NCBI GenBank assembly: GCA_003249275.1
Contig: QKJO01000219.1
Span: forward strand, 1 to 6,007
Length of the DNA: 6,007 bases
DNA from: Spirochaetaceae bacterium
GTDB taxonomy: Bacteria; Spirochaetota; Spirochaetia; Spirochaetales_E; Spirochaetaceae_B
Direction: 5' to 3'
Below the pieces are notes generated by a model that worked only from the letters and a program-made list of their open reading frames with translations, did not search any database and was not told the DNA's origin. Shown piece after piece: positions 6,007 to 6,007 of the stretch. The first letter of the stretch is position 1, and every line of letters starts with the position of its first letter. A program made the position numbers and the translations under genes.

Positions 6007-6007
6007 T

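Overview
The window is an ordinary, gene-dense stretch of bacterial chromosome. It holds six protein genes, all without internal frameshifts, and two of them are cut by the window edges. I see no rRNA, tRNA, insertion sequence, CRISPR array or long non-coding stretch. The longest intergenic gap is about 85 bp. The organism is probably a diderm, motile bacterium, and a spirochaete-like one is my best guess. Three things point that way: a lipoprotein with a relaxed lipobox and a FliL-like body, a periplasmic solute-binding protein with a non-lipidated signal peptide, and a very large CoA-activase-type protein of the kind common in anaerobes. This taxonomic guess is inference only; the window has no marker gene.

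Layout from left to right. (1) Positions 3-2291, plus strand: the C-terminal part of a large protein related to activators of 2-hydroxyacyl-CoA dehydratases, with a DUF2229-like region followed by an HgdB-like region. Its reading frame is open to the left edge. (2) Positions 2301-2816, minus strand: a purine-type phosphoribosyltransferase that converges on gene 1 with 9 bp between the stops. (3) Positions 2902-3324, plus strand: a small lipoprotein, divergent from gene 2, whose mature part resembles the flagellar protein FliL. (4) Positions 3364-4905, minus strand: a peptide-type (OppA/DppA-like) periplasmic binding protein, convergent with gene 3. A perfect 8-bp hairpin lies between them. (5) Positions 4909-5262, minus strand: a single-domain CheY-like receiver located 3 nt upstream of gene 4, whose own last codons carry the ribosome-binding site for gene 4. 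(6) Positions 5305-6006, minus strand: the C-terminal two thirds or so of an AKR11/IolS-like aldo/keto reductase, cut by the right edge.

The one clear functional unit is the receiver plus peptide-binding-protein pair. It has a plausible sigma-70-type promoter embedded in the end of the aldo/keto reductase gene and a translationally coupled junction. No permease, ATPase, histidine kinase or chemoreceptor gene is visible for either member, so the pair looks like an orphan sensing or uptake module. The other genes look like independent units in alternating orientations. The points most worth a second look are this pair, the lipid-anchored FliL-like protein, the fungal-HPT1-like active site of the phosphoribosyltransferase, and the possibility that its mRNA is leaderless.
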